64,000 bases of DNA from Bettongia penicillata ogilbyi (lineage: Eukaryota > Chordata > Mammalia > Diprotodontia > Potoroidae): assembly GCA_023548195.1 (NCBI GenBank), contig JAJHZJ010000311.1, forward strand, positions 2,867,836-2,931,835, in the 5' to 3' direction. Both the position numbers and the translations under genes were made by a program. How positions within the stretch are numbered: position 1 is the first letter of the stretch; each line of letters opens with the position of its first letter. Below, piece by piece: positions 10,505 through 22,294 of this stretch. The notes beneath the pieces were generated by a model. The model worked only from the letters and a program-made list of their open reading frames with translations, was not told the DNA's origin and made no database searches.

Positions 10505-11045
10505 GAAATACCTCAGCATCTCAGTAGAAACGTCATCTTGCCATCTTAATGTATCTTGGGGATGTTCTGCTCCATTTCACCCATTAGAAAATAGTAGCAT
10601 TATTCTCCATTTGGTTACATTGATCCAAAAGAACCTCTCTCTGCATGCCATGTCCTACTTTAGATGAAGCAGCCCTCCCAGATGAGGACCTTACCCTTGG
10701 GGTGCTCTGACTCTCTCTGGTCCATGGCTCCTAGTGCCGTCACTGGTTGTTACCTCAGAGACGAGTATATAGTAACTCTGACTCAACTGGCTTCAATGCC
10801 AGCTGACAGAGCCCTCCCTACAGGCTGCATCAGGGCAGATGACTTGTCATGAGAAGGAACAGTTCCATTTGGCCTTCAGTGACCCCCTTGATGTTTATGT
10901 CTCTAGGGTGAACTGATCTCCTCCTGTTCCTCCTTAAACATTCAGCTAGGCTGGTTAGAGGATCAAGCTTGCCTCTACTTCCTGCAAGCTTCCTTGTCAT
11001 CCAAAGGCAGCTCTGGGGAACCAGTCAGTCAGTAAACAGCACAGA
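10505..11045. other. Low-repeat stretch, no gene seen
   Basis: No recognisable domain or repeat. A 62-codon ORF at 10664-10852 is unremarkable. Confidence 0.35.
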
Positions 11046-11049
11046 CAAG

Positions 11050-11240
11050 GTGAGGCAGAAAGAGCCCTGGAAGAATGAGGAATTCAGGAAATTTGGGTTT
11101 AAGTCCCAGTTAACTTCACTTCATTTATCTGAGCATCATTTACCTAATCTCTCAAATGAGGAGAATAATATTGGCTCCCAATAATAATACAGGGTGGCTG
11201 TGAAGACGGTATGCTGTTAGCCTTTCAGTGCTTTGGAAAT
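11050..11240 (+). repeat. MIR fragment
   Basis: 'gggtttaagtcccagttaac', 'ctctcaaatgaggagaataa' and 'cctttcagtgctttggaaat' follow the MIR order. Confidence 0.6.
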
Positions 11241-11379
11241 GGGAACTCTTTTGACCCCAGAGGGCTTTGACCATAGAGTACCTTTGGGTTGCTGGCCTTG
11301 GACCAGTAGTCTAAGACTCAGGGTCAACTCTTATTTGCCCCTCTCCTTCACCCTGTCTATTTTATCCTGTTAATTTCTA

Positions 11380-12195
11380 CTGAAAAAAAAAAAAAAAAGC
11401 ATCTCTCAATCTCATTCCCCCCATATAACAGCCCAGGTACTCAGCACCTCAGACAACAGCATCCTCCTCCCTGGCCTCCCCATTCCCACGTGTCCCTTCC
11501 TTAATCTCTTCTCTATCGGCTGCTACACTGACCTCCCTGAAACACTGGTTTCATCATTTCATTCCCTTATCCAGAAATCTTTAATGGCCTCTCATACCCT
11601 ACTGTATCTGGTGTGAGCTCCTCTGCTTTGCAGCCCCTTCATGCCTAGACTCATCTGACCTGTCCAACCTTGTTTCCCATTACTCTCCAACATGAACACC
11701 CCTATTCTGCCCTGGGCTCTTCAGATGAATGTCTCTTAAGATCATGGGACCATTGGATTCAGAGCTAGAAGGGATCTTGTTTTTCAGTCTTGTCAGACTC
11801 TTGGTGTGCCCATTTGGGTTTTCTTGGCAAAGATACCAGGATGGGTTGCCATTTCCTTCTCTAGCTTATTTTACAGATAAGGAAACTGAGGCAGAGTTAA
11901 GTGACTTGGGGAAATGACTTGCCCAGGGTCATATAGTTATCATATGTTCAAGGTTGGATTTGAACTCAGGTTTTTCTGACTCTAGGCCAGACTATTCCTG
12001 TACCAGCTAGCTGCCTCAAAGAGACTGCGGAGGCTCGTTCAAGGTCACTTCACAACTTGATGCTGATTGCCACTCCTACACTTTCATTCCTGGTGTCTCC
12101 TTCATCCTAGAATTATTTTTTTCCATCCCACCTGTCTAAATCTTACTCATTGCTAATTGAGGAGAACTTTGGGTTTGTCTGGATTTTATTAGGCC
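11380..12195 (+). repeat. L2 LINE 3' region interrupted by a SINE
   Basis: A 16-base A run precedes L2-like sequence at 11400-11730 ('atccagaaatctttaatggc', 'cctctcataccctactgtatc', 'ccaaccttgtttcccattac'). The L2-like sequence resumes at about 12055-12190 ('cactttcattcctggtgtct'). The minus-strand SINE at 11779-12016 lies between. The L2 reading frame is broken. Confidence 0.65.
11779..12016 (-). repeat. CORE-SINE, near full length
   Basis: 'cccatttgggttttcttggc', 'acagataaggaaactgaggc', 'gatttgaactcagg' and 'ccagctagctgcctc' mark tail, body, B-box and head in the complement. The core has a short duplication ('gtgacttggggaaatgactt'). Confidence 0.88.
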
Positions 12196-12207
12196 TAATC
12201 TTTCTTG

Positions 12208-12452
12208 AAGGCAGCTAGGTAGCACAGTGGATAAAGCATTGGATCTGAAGTCTGGAAGATGAGTTCAGATCTGGCTTCACAAGCTTACCAGCTGTGTAAC
12301 CCTGGGCCAGTCACTTAACCCTGTTTGCCTCAGTTTCCTCATCCACAAAATGAGCTGGGGAAGGAAATGCAAACCACTTCAATATATTGCCAAGAAAATC
12401 TGAAATGGAATCATGAAGAGTTGTACAAAATTGAAATGACTTAACAGCGACA
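12208..12452 (+). repeat. CORE-SINE, near full length
   Basis: 'aggcagctaggtagcacag', 'gagttcagatctggcttcac', 'gtttgcctcagtttcctc' and tail 'ttgaaatgacttaacagcg' are present. The tail ends next to L2-like sequence (12460-12590). Confidence 0.9.
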
Positions 12453-12654
12453 ATCTCTCTGGAAATGCCTTGTCTCTGAATTCCTGACATGTCCCTTTCT
12501 CCCACTGACCCATCCCCCATCACAATACTGCTCACCTCCCCTAACCTTCCATGCTGCCAGGAAACCTTGCTAATTTCTACCTCCTGGCCTGTGATATCAG
12601 AGGAGGGAAAGAGATTAGATTATTTCATGAGCATGAAATAAAACCCCTGATCAT

Positions 12655-13030
12655 CTTTAGATGGATCAGATGGCCTCTGAGGTCCCTTCCAGCTCTGGTC
12701 TGTGATACTGTATGATTCTGTGGTAAGCATCAAGGAGGTATAGAACAAGGGAGAGATCCATTTAGTAAACATTTACTTAGCACCCAGGCCTGTGTTAGGA
12801 GTCAGAGCATCCTCTGTTTCCTGAAGGTGGGAGCTGTTGGGGGATGAGAAGCACAAAGAGATATCAGATTTACACACATGGAAAGGTCAGTAATAAAAGA
12901 AGGGTCCCCAGGTAGTATACAATAAATGCCAAGTAGCTGGCAAAAGCAAGAAATGCAGTGGGTTCAAAGAGAAGAAAGGTGAGTTTACTAGGGCCTGGAG
13001 TAGTCAGGGAAGGCTTCACACAGGAGGTAG
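12655..13030 (+). repeat. CR1/L3-like 3' end followed by the old long repeat
   Basis: 'cagatggcctctgaggtccc' with 'ttccagctctggtctgtga' (12655-12725) is the common terminal motif of CR1/L3-like LINEs. 12740-13030 ('taaacatttacttagcaccc', 'gtcagggaaggcttcacac', 'aggaggtagttcttgaag') is the front half of the old long repeat. Confidence 0.6.
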
Positions 13031-13039
13031 TTCTTGAAG

Positions 13040-13230
13040 GATCTAGGAGGAGGCATTGTGATAAGTGGAAAGGATGCTGGATTTGGACTCAGAAGAACTC
13101 ACTATTCCATTTACAAACCTGTGTGGCCTTGAGTCAATTACTTAGCCTCTTTCTGTGTCAGAACTTCTTCATCTGTAAAACCAGTGATTGAACTAACAGG
13201 CCTCTGAAGTCTCTTCCAACTTCCAACTGA
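13040..13230 (+). repeat. MIR copy
   Basis: 'ggatgctggatttggactc', 'gtgtggccttgagtcaatta', 'cttcatctgtaaaaccagtg' and 'aacaggcctctgaagtctc' are in MIR order. Confidence 0.7.
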
Positions 13231-13234
13231 TCAT

Positions 13235-13915
13235 CTCATAAGTGTAAACATTCCAGCTGGGGAAACTGAGATATATGAATGGACTGAAGTTAATCAGCAA
13301 AAGAAGCTGGAGTTTTATCAGAGCTGTAACTAGAGTGGGGCTGACCAGGCTTTGCTCCAAGAAGCCAATGTGGAGAAAGAGTATTATTTATGCTTCCTGC
13401 AAGGTGGGAGGAAAAGGTGTGACTCCTTTCCAGGAGTCATCCTCTCCTCTTTTCTTGCATCATTTGGTATCTCATGCCTTGGTGCTCACATATACAGGCA
13501 CATAACCTCAAATTTGCCTCGAAGCTCCTGATGGAGTTGCTTGCCCCCTGCTCAATGGAGACAAAGGTCAGACTGTCCCCTTTGCTGAGAAGCAAACTAT
13601 ACCTGAGGTATTGCTTTCTGGCCTACCCATCCCTTCATTGCCATCTCTGAGCTAGAGCCTGGGTTTCTTGCTGCTAGGCTTACTGCTACCTTCTCCCCCA
13701 CCTCTACTTTCCCATTAAAACCCCTCTTAGTGACATGGAAGTTATTAGAGAACCTCAGAGCCATGAGGGGACCTCAGAGACCACTAATTACCACCTGTAC
13801 CTGAATATGGATTCTCTTCTTACCACACATCCAACAAGTTGCCTTATAACCTTTGGATGAAGGTAAGACCTTCAACCAAGGGGACCCTACTATCTCCCTT
13901 TCTGTGTTTCAATTA
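13235..13915. other. Low-repeat stretch, no gene seen
   Basis: No domain seen. A 76-codon ORF at 13275-13505 is not supported by any other signal. Confidence 0.35.
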
Positions 13916-13916
13916 C

Positions 13917-14107
13917 TACCACTGGGTGGTACTCTGGATAGAGTGCTGGGCCTGGAAAAACTGAGCCAGGCAGAGGTGAAGTGACTTGCCCAGAGTCATA
14001 GCTATCATGTGTTCAAGACTGGGTTCCAACTCAGGTCTTCCTGACTCTAAGCCTGCCTCTATTGACCATACCTGCCTCAAAGTGGCTGCAGAGGCTTGTT
14101 CAAGGTC
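13917..14107 (-). repeat. Rearranged SINE: short plus-strand head joined to minus-strand body
   Basis: 13917-13955 reads as a plus-strand SINE head ('gatagagtgctgggcctgg'). It is joined at 13960 to minus-strand body ('gaagtgacttgcccagagtc', 'ccaactcaggtcttcctgac'). The 3' part from about 13985 to 14107, including 'ctgcagaggcttgttcaagg', resembles 11940-12050, flank included. Confidence 0.6.
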
Positions 14108-14606
14108 AATGGATATCATAAGAAATGATGAGCAAGTGGATTTCAGAAAATCCTAGAAAGACTCATGAACTGATGCTGAGTGAAGTGAGAAGAACCAGGA
14201 GAACATACACACAGTAACAGCCACAGTGTGTGAGGACTGATTCTGATAGACTTAGCCCTTCACAGCAATGCAAAGACCTAAAACAATTCCAAAGGATTCA
14301 TGATGGAAAATGCCATCCACATCCAGAGACAGAGCTATAGATCGAAACAAATGATTTTCTTTTTTGTTTGGTTTTCTTTCTCATGACTGATTTTTCTTTC
14401 ACAACATGACAAATGTGAAAAGTTGTTTAATATGATTGTACATGTATAGCCTTTATCAGATTGCTTGCCTTCTTGGGGAGGAGGGAGGGAAGGGAGAAAA
14501 AAATTGGAACTCAAACTCTTGTAAGAGTGAATGTTGAAAACTATCTTTACCTGTGATTACAAAAAAATAATAAAATGCTATTAAGTGGGGGGAAATGGAC
14601 ATCATG
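14108..14606 (+). mobile_element. 5'-truncated L1 3' end with target-site duplication
   Basis: The L1 fragment (14121-14593) carries the L1 3' sequence of this genome: 'gatgctgagtgaagtgagaag', 'gattgtacatgtatagcc', 'ttggaactcaaactcttg', 'gaatgttgaaaactatcttt' and an A-rich end 'aaaataataaaatgctatt'. It is flanked by 'aatggatatcata' (14108-14120) and 'aatggacatcatg' (14594-14606), a 13-base duplication with two differences. No ORF2 survives. Confidence 0.88.
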
Positions 14607-14754
14607 ATAGTAAACTTATTTCACATGTGAGGATCAATTTATGAGGCAAATAGTAGGCATTTAATAAATGTATGTTCCTTTCCCATTCCCTCTTCCTTTT
14701 AATAACCATGAAATGAGGCACTTGGCCTAGATGACCCTTAAGTTCTCCAAATCA

Positions 14755-15120
14755 ATGCCCACCAGGCAGCCCATTCCACTTTGAAATAGCTCTAAGTCAA
14801 TTAGTTTTCCTTATCTCCAATCTAAATCTGCCTCTCTTCACTTTCCACCCACTGTTCCTATTTCTGTCCCCTGGGGCCATGAAGAACAAAGCTAATCCTT
14901 CCCCTGTAGCAACTCTTCAAGTGCTTGAAGACAGTTATCATCCTAGCTCTGCCACCTCATGACTCTCTGTGACCCCAGGCAAAGTAGTTCAGTTCTTGGG
15001 GCCTTGGTTTCTCTTTATCTGTAAAGTTAAGGCTGGCTAGTATAGTAGAAAGTGATTCAGATTTGTCAGACAACTTGGGTTCCATCCCAACTCCAACACT
15101 TAACTATTTGGGTGACTTTG
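14755..15120. repeat. CR1/L3-like minus fragment followed by MIR
   Basis: 14755-14940 contains 'aatctgcctctcttcactttcc', 'ccactgttcctatttctg' and 'caagtgcttgaagacagttatc', the complement of a CR1/L3 C-terminal and 3' region. 14940-15120 is plus-strand MIR-like ('ctgtgaccccaggcaaagta'). Confidence 0.6.
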
Positions 15121-15124
15121 AAAA

Positions 15125-15895
15125 GTCACCCCTATGTCCTGCTCAACAGCTTCGATACCGAGTGAAAATATTCTCAGTGAACTATCTCTAAGTCTCTGTA
15201 ACAAAGGTTCCCTACGACAGGCACCAAGCTGTGTGTTGCTGTTGAAGGAGAACAGGTATGTGCCCTCCCTGCCAGGGAAGTGAGCAAGCAAGCAGAAGAG
15301 CAAGCCAGCCATTGGTTGTTGAGAAAATAGCAGAACTCCCTGACAAGCCCTGCATTAGTGTGAAAAAGCATCTCATCTTGACTCTCCTGGTCAAGTGAGG
15401 GCCCAGCGGAGAGCTGAGCAAAGGCCCAGAAGAGGGAGGGAGGACCTTATTGTTTTCTTCCCCGGGAATGGTAGCTGTTTCAGGAAGAGGTGGATGCAGG
15501 AGGGGGGATTCAGCTCAGAGATGACGTGTCGCTGAGAGAACTCAACAGGGGCTGGGTGACAATTGTTTTCTCCACGGTGGCATCTTCTATTGTTGTTCCT
15601 GGAGCTGCTGAATATTTATGGAACAACTGCGGTGCACTCAAGACTGAAAGCAACATACACAGGGCACTGTGCGCAGAGCCTGGGAGACCCAGAGCTGGGA
15701 GACGCAGGATGATGATAGCTACAATCCTGACAGATGTTTGTTATGCACCTCCTGTCCTGCCTCTGATATAAACTGGCTATGAGACCCTGGGCAAGTCGCT
15801 TACATTCACTCAATGCTCCTTAGAAACTAAGATGATATTTTGCAGATAAGGCACCAAACTGCCTTGGTACGGTTTACCCTCCTGGGATTTGCCTG
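15125..15895. other. Low-repeat segment; candidate conserved non-coding DNA
   Basis: Little repeat content apart from a MIR-like trace at 15765-15850. Around 15520-15660 the sequence is unlike the surrounding repeats and holds SOX-like cores ('acaattgttttc' at 15559-15570; 'ctattgttgttcc' at 15587-15599) and 'gatgacgtgtcg'. ORFs here are short and overlap on both strands. Function is inference only. Confidence 0.35.
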
Positions 15896-15899
15896 TTAC

Positions 15900-17010
15900 C
15901 AACGAAATAAGAGACCCAGTCCTTGCTCCTATTCTTTATGTAGGGTACTTGTTCTGTGGATTGGGGATACAGAAACCAAAACATCACAATCCTTACTTAC
16001 AGGGACATTAAATTCTATAATGTACGTTGTTCCATTTCTGATGGAATGTAGAGCAGAAGAAAATTGAAATTGGGATCAAATATTAGTTTGAACTTAGACT
16101 GTAGTGAGTCTTAAAGGCCAGGATGAGCATTTTGCATTTTATCCTATTGGGATAAAATTGGCTTCTCAGGGATTCAATGGGGAGCCATTGAAGGTTTTGG
16201 AGCAGTCTAGACAATGCCATGGTTGTGTAGATGCACATTAGCAAGATTATTTTGGCACTTGTAGACTGGGGAGGGAGAAATTAATGGCATTTAAGAAACT
16301 ACTAACCTAGGTGAAAAGGAATAAGGGCTGAACTATTGTGAAGATAGAATCAGCAAGACTTACCAACCAGATATATTAAATGAAAGAAGGGGAAGAGTCA
16401 AGGACGACTCTCAATTTGCCAGTCTTGAGGAATGGGTGAATAGCTGATGTTGAATGTTGATGGCACAGCCATCAACAGAAGTATGGAAGTGGGAGGAGGG
16501 GCAGGTTTTATTTAGAAGCTAGTGAGTTCTGCTTTGAATATTTCAGTTTTAGGTGTCAGAAAGGTATCGAGGAACAGATATTCAGTAGGCAGGTGGCACT
16601 TTGAGTCTAGAGTGCCAAGGACATGTTTGTGGGGTGGGGATATAAATTTGGGAGTTATTTGTGAAGCAGTGACAATTGAAACTGTTGACACAGATGAGAT
16701 GACCAAAGGGGAGATCATCTTATAAAGAGAAGTGGAAATAGATGCTCATGGTTAGGAGGAAGGACAAGAAAGACAGATGGGCCTGCAAAGGAGAGCAGTG
16801 GAGGATTCGTCAGAGAGGTGGAAGGGAAAAGAAGCAGGAGGGTACAGTGTCACAGAGGCTGAGGGAAGAGATGGTATTAAATATAGAAAAAATGTCAAGG
16901 AGGATGAGAACTGAGAAAAGACCATTGCATTTAGTAATTAAGAGGTCACTTGTGATTTAGATCAGTTCAGGAAAGTGGTAGGGTATGAACTACATATTAC
17001 AGGGTTATTA
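15900..17010 (+). repeat. Old long interspersed repeat, longest copy in window
   Basis: Recognisable in order: 'ccagtccttgctcctattc'; 'ggattcaatggggagccatt' (about 16170); 'agtcaaggacgactctcaat' (about 16398); 'attcagtaggcaggtggcac' (about 16580); 'tgagaactgagaaaagacc' (about 16903); 'aagaggtcacttgtgattta'. The several short ORFs across it are not genes. Class not assigned. Confidence 0.7.
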
Positions 17011-17014
17011 CAGA

Positions 17015-18104
17015 TTATGGGACATTGAAAAGTGAAGAGTGGTGAAGAGGTAGAGGTAATTAGTTTATCAGGTGTGACCCAGGTTTGTCTGGCCAAACCC
17101 AATTTGCCTAAGGTAGAGGTGCCTTTGGATATGTTGCTTAACACAGAGGACTCTGAATCCCCTACCAAATGATTGTGGGTACCTTTCTTAAATTGTCTGC
17201 CTGAATTTTTAAAATTGTTGAAACTGAGCCAATAGTTCCTCTTTTCCTCCACTGTTTCTGAGGCTCTCTTGGCTACTTTTACCTGCTGTGTCCAGAGGGT
17301 ACTCATAGCACAGGTGCCCTGAATGAAGGACTTCCTTCCCTTCCTCTCTCTCTTTTACCTTGGCTTCCAGAAATGGGCTGAGGTGTGTTCTTTTCTGTTG
17401 TATGCTGTTCGTCTTCCTCGGTTTCCAGTGCACGAGGCAATCACAACAGGCCCTGAGAGTTCAAGTCATGGTGATGACCTTGGACCCAGGATTGCAGGCA
17501 GCATTGTGCAGCTAGTTAGCTAGCCAAACCCTGAGAAGCCAAGAAACTTAGAATCTGAGCAGGGTTTTGGCCTTGGAACTAGTACTATGAGCTATAGAAA
17601 CTAAGCTAAACTGTGAACCTAATCTCCTTCCCCTTCCTAGAGACTGAGTTGGCGTAAGGGGATGGGGGCGGGGAAGATTTTGCCTCCCACTTGTTGGGGG
17701 AGTGAATTTGTATATTTGTGATTATACCTTTAGAAGAAAATATTCCTTTGTAAACATGAATTTGACTGTTGGTTAAATGGAACTGGGCTGCAGTGAACCC
17801 ACCACTACAATTGAAGGAACAATATCATTGAAGCCTGGAGCCACTGGCAGAGGGCATAGATAACCAACCCCCAAGTCTCTTTAAGGGTACCAGAGGGCTT
17901 GGGGGAGAGGTGACATCTAACACACTTGGTTTTCAGGTGGTGGGGGCCAGAATGGTCTATTATATATGGAAGGGGAGGAGAGAAATAAACAACTGAGAGC
18001 ATGATAATTGGCTCATGGGAAGAGAGTCTTTATGATGAGGAAACATGAGTATTTTTGTGTGGTCACCAGGGAAGGAGTCAGTGGAACTGGAGATGTTAAA
18101 GAAA
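17015..18104. other. Low-repeat stretch, no gene seen
   Basis: A 114-codon minus-strand ORF (16962-17306) and neighbours lack a recognised domain and partly lie in the old repeat. Nothing else can be supported. Confidence 0.35.
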
Positions 18105-18300
18105 GTTGGATATAAACTCCTTCATGGCAGAGACTCTGTGGTTTTCTGTCTGAATCCCCAGCACCTAGCAGGATGTCTTGCACATAGCATACAGAATTAT
18201 ATCCTCACAGCCATCCTGTGAGATGGGGAGAGCACTTTCCAGATAAGGAAATTGAGGCTCGGAAAGGTTAAGTGATTTGGTAAGGGTTGCGCAGCTAATA
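18105..18300. repeat. L2 3' end followed by MIR fragment
   Basis: 18105-18185 is L2-like ('aactccttcatggcagagac', 'ccccagcacctagcagg'). 18185-18300 is minus-strand MIR ('cagataaggaaattgaggct', 'ggttaagtgatttggtaagg'). Confidence 0.7.
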
Positions 18301-19560
18301 ATGGTAATCATGGTGCCTTATACTCACGTAGGGCTTCATGCCTTTCAAAGCACTAGCATTCGCAGCTTTTCTATAGGCTGGCTTGCTGGGGAAGTCACTG
18401 ATTTTGTCTGCGTGACTATTCCCTGCCTGAATAGCAGGGAGGGAAATGTTAATCCCCAGCATCTATTCCATGGAATTGCGAAGGACAATAACTCCACTCT
18501 GTTTTGAGCAGAGAACAAAGGCGCATGGTTGGGGGAGGATTGCTATGCCTGAGAGGACGGAGAAGAAAGGGGGTGATCATGTGTGAGAAGGATTCCGAGT
18601 TCCTTCAAAGGCCTGGCCCAGGTTCTGGCATTGTTGCAGTGGGGATCCCAGACAGAGGCATTCTTTCAAAGCAGTAAAATCAGAAAAATGAGTGGTAATA
18701 ATGGAGGTTATTGATCAGAACCCTGGAGTCAGGTTGTTTCTTAGGCGGGGTAAGGCAGGGTATGAGAGTGGAGAGAGGCAAGGGGAAGGCTGGGCTGGGG
18801 AGCATGGCATCAGGACCAAGAATGACTTAAGAAGCTCTTGATGACTTGCCTCCTACTCCTCCACAGGAACACTTTTGTCCTGAATGCACCCAGTACTTTC
18901 AGTATTTCCTGTACCTCGAATTTCCTCCCTCTCCTCTTTTGGGCTGTTAATTTCTTATTCCACTTTTAAAGGAATAAGAATAAGAGTGGAGGAATATTCC
19001 AGGGTGAGGTGGTTGTAAGTGCTGAAGGAGTTTCCAGTGTGAAAAGAGAACTGGGGTATTGGGGTCAGGGGCAGAGGTAGGGTCAGAAGCAGAAGGGATA
19101 ATGAGGTTTGGCTAAAATGAATTAAAGAGGGTTGGTGGCTAGGACTGCGAAGAACTACACAGCTCATAGTAATGTAACAGTGGCGCAGATTATGTAAGGA
19201 AATAATATGCAGCACCGTGACTGCAATAATTGAGTACCCAGTGAATACTTAGATATCACCTAGTGACGAGAATCAGATGTCAGGACCACACGTTTCCCCT
19301 TCATAGACTGACAGATGACAAATCCCTTTACTGCAGATGTAGGCCTCCAAATAACCCTGAGAACTCAACCCAGAAACTACACTAGAACCAGGTCATCATT
19401 TCTGTCAAAAGTGTAGTCTCCAATCTTCCAAATATAACATTTATCTACAAAAAATGTGAGCAATTTTAGCAGATGGCATTGTACCAATAATAAAGTCACC
19501 ATAATCTCCAAACTATATGGCCCCCCCAATTTTTCAAAATATAGAGCCCTACGTTGCAGA
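18301..19560. other. Low-repeat stretch, no gene seen
   Basis: More than 1.2 kb with almost no young repeat. No domain or exon I can support. The longest ORF is 86 codons on the minus strand (18955-19215), without recognised features. Confidence 0.35.
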
Positions 19561-19562
19561 AG

Positions 19563-19805
19563 GGCAGCTGGATGGTACAGTGGATAGAGTGCTGGGCCTG
19601 GAGTCGGGAAGACTCATCTTCCCAAGTTCAAATCTGGCCTTGGACACTTACTAGCTGTATGACCCTGGGCAAGTCATTTAACCCTAGTTGCCTCAGTTTC
19701 CTTATCTGAAAAAATGAGACAAAGAAGGAAATGGCAAACACTCCAGTATGTTTGCTAAGGAAAACCCAAAATGGTGTCATGAAGAGTCAGATACAACAAC
19801 AACCT
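19563..19805 (+). repeat. CORE-SINE, near full length
   Basis: 'gatagagtgctgggcctgg', 'caagttcaaatctggccttg', 'gaccctgggcaagtcattta' and 'gtgtcatgaagagtcagata' are in order. One of the less diverged copies. Confidence 0.92.
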
Positions 19806-20194
19806 GGTGGGAAGAAAAAGCATATGGGAACAGAGTAAGATGGATATATAAACCATCTCTGTCATCTTGTCTGCTACAGGGAGGTTCCTGAAGATGCTTT
19901 CTGTGAATCTGCAGAAAATGAGCTGACATCCCAACACTTTTATTCAGTTACAGAAAGCAATCATTTTCCTTACCTGTGTGATAATAGTCTGCAGAAGATT
20001 GAACATACAAAAATGCTAGCAGGGCAGTTACTTGTCCTAGGACCTGTTGGACATGCGCACCATTGAAAAGGGGAGAAGGAAATGAATAGTTTTATTATTA
20101 CTATTACTAACAATAATAGTAGCAGGTTTGGAATTGAATCTGTGATTTCATTCATATGGGGAGCTTCCAGGTGAGGAATCTCCCTTTACCAAAG

Positions 20195-20371
20195 CAGGTT
20201 AGTATCTTCATGCAGCTTACAAATCTCAGAGACCAAAGCACTGAGAGGTTAAGTAACTTACCCAGAGTCACACAGCCAGTATGTGCCAGAGACAGGATTT
20301 GAACTCAGGCTTTCCAGACTTGGAGGCTGCCTCTTTAGTCACTGTGCCTGGATGATGATGATGACGATAAG
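20195..20371 (-). repeat. MIR copy plus short (GAT)n
   Basis: 'gagaggttaagtaacttacc', 'agtcacacagccagtatgtg' and 'gatttgaactcaggctttcc' are the MIR complement. A short 'gatgatgatgatgacgat' run follows. Confidence 0.8.
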
Positions 20372-20439
20372 TCCCATCTTAGCCCTCAGACTAAAGATGA
20401 GTTAGTCATCTCACTCCAACTCTGACAATTCTAGAGTCT

Positions 20440-20645
20440 ACATACAACCTTAGATTCTTAATCTGAGGCCCATGGACTTTTTGTCTAAATATTTGCATAT
20501 TTTATGACTATATTTCAACATAATTTGTTTCTTTTGTAGCCCTATATGTTTTATTTTATGCAATAATGAACACTTTCCTGAGAATTCATTCACCAGACTG
20601 CCAAAGGGGTCCACGACACAGAAAATCATTAAAGATCCTTGAAAT
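20440..20645 (+). mobile_element. Non-autonomous hAT-like DNA element
   Basis: 'tagattcttaatctgaggcc', an AT-rich middle, 'cagactgccaaaggggtcca' and 'aagatccttg' match the copies at 9470-9645 and 38870-38990. The ends are roughly inverted. No transposase. Confidence 0.6.
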
Positions 20646-21167
20646 TATACCCTTTCTTGCCTGCATAGACATGTATCACAGTAGATGCTTCTAAATATTG
20701 GTCTTTCAGTCCCAATACAGGAGATGAGACTAGAGGAAGAAGAATGAAGCATGATTCTGTGCCTACTTCCAAAGGATCCTGAATGGGTGAGTGAACCTGG
20801 TGATGTGTTGAAAAACCAGTGGATGGTTCTATTTTGAGAAGTCTCTGTACCCTTGCATTCTCATTGGTTACCTTTCCATGTGTAGGGTGGCCTTGACTTT
20901 CCAAAGGCCAGACTCCAGCAGGTCCTACCAAACTGGAGTATGAGAAATACTGAGAAAGTGGAAACTCAGACAGATTAAAGTGACATGTTTAATTAAGGTA
21001 ACAAAGCAAATCACTGGGGGTACTTGAATCACAACCCAGGTCACTTGACTTCTGTCTAAGACTCTTAAAGCTCCTTTAAAATAGCTCTGGACAAACATTC
21101 AGAATCTCAGAATTAGAAAAGGTCTTGGAGGGCATCTAGTCCATCCAGTACCTGAAACATGAATCTT

Positions 21168-21345
21168 CATGAGAGGCATCATGATGTAGGGGTTGAATGC
21201 TGGGCTTGGACTTGAGAAGACCTGGGTTTGAATCTTCCCTTGGATACTTATTAACTGTGTGATCCTAGGCAGATCATCTAACCTTTCTGAATCTTATTTT
21301 CCTCAGGGATGGGGTTGGACTTGATGGCCCCTTCCAAATCAGAAA
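21168..21345 (+). repeat. MIR copy
   Basis: 'gaatgctgggcttggactt', 'gacctgggtttgaatcttcc', 'ctgtgtgatcctaggcagat' and 'ggttggacttgatggcccc' are in MIR order. Confidence 0.8.
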
Positions 21346-21384
21346 CCTTAACCATATGACCAAAAAGCATAATCCTATGTAGGG

Positions 21385-21965
21385 TCATAACCCTACAAAC
21401 ATCCCAACAAGTGATCACCTAGCTTCTGTTTAAAGATCTTCATTGATGGGGAACTCACTACCTCTTAAAATAGTTTATTCCATTTTTGTGTAGCTCTGTT
21501 AGAAAGTTTAAAAAAAAATTATTCTATACATCTATCTCTCAGTTCTTTCTCTGGATGCAGATAGCTTCTAATGGTAGCCATCTTCAGGGTGGGGTGGGGG
21601 GGAAAGAAAGAAAAAAGAAAAAAAATTTACATACTAACTTTATTATATATTTAAAAGGACTAGCAAATTGTACTTAACAGATTTGCAGTTTTATGTGTAA
21701 TCATCTTTTTTTTAATCACACTGTGTTATGAAAATGCTTGCTTTGTTCCCTAAATTAAAAATAAAATAAATTTTAAAAATTTTTTAAAAAGGAAATTTTT
21801 TCTCTTTATATTGGAAAAACTGGCTGCAATTCCCACTCATTACTCTGACATTTGCGCTCTGGGGCCAAGCAGGATAAGTCATTAGACACTTCTCTTAATA
21901 GTCCCTTAATAATACTTAAATGAAACCTCTTAAGTCTTCTGTCCTCTGAGCTAAACATCACCTCT
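21385..21965 (-). repeat. CR1/L3-like fragment interrupted by A/T-rich sequence
   Basis: 21385-21500 ('aagatcttcattgatgggga', 'actcactacctcttaaaat') and about 21880-21965 ('taagtcttctgtcctctgag') are complements of one CR1/L3-like 3' region. The 21500-21870 stretch between is A/T-rich and holds an L1-3'-end-like trace ('cagttctttctctggatgc'). Confidence 0.55.
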
Positions 21966-22294
21966 ATCATCCATGCCTCTACCACCTGGCATCTAATCCT
22001 CTCACCATCTGAGCCTCTAAATCTTCTCTGGCCCCTGGGGGCCCACACAGTAGTGTCAGGAGTATGGAGAAAGGCAATGACAGTTTTGAGTCACTCCATT
22101 TACAGAATGAATTGTTTCCAGCTCCTTCTGAGGTCATGCAGCTGTGGAACTCCAGGGCTGTTTGGGGCTAGTGACCCTGGAAACCCAAATGCACTTAGTA
22201 GAAGCTCTGGTCTGCTTGCTGTGCTTGGCCTCAACAATTCCATCGCTGGCCACTATGCCTTCAACCAGGCTAGATGCCGTTCCTCTTATTCATG

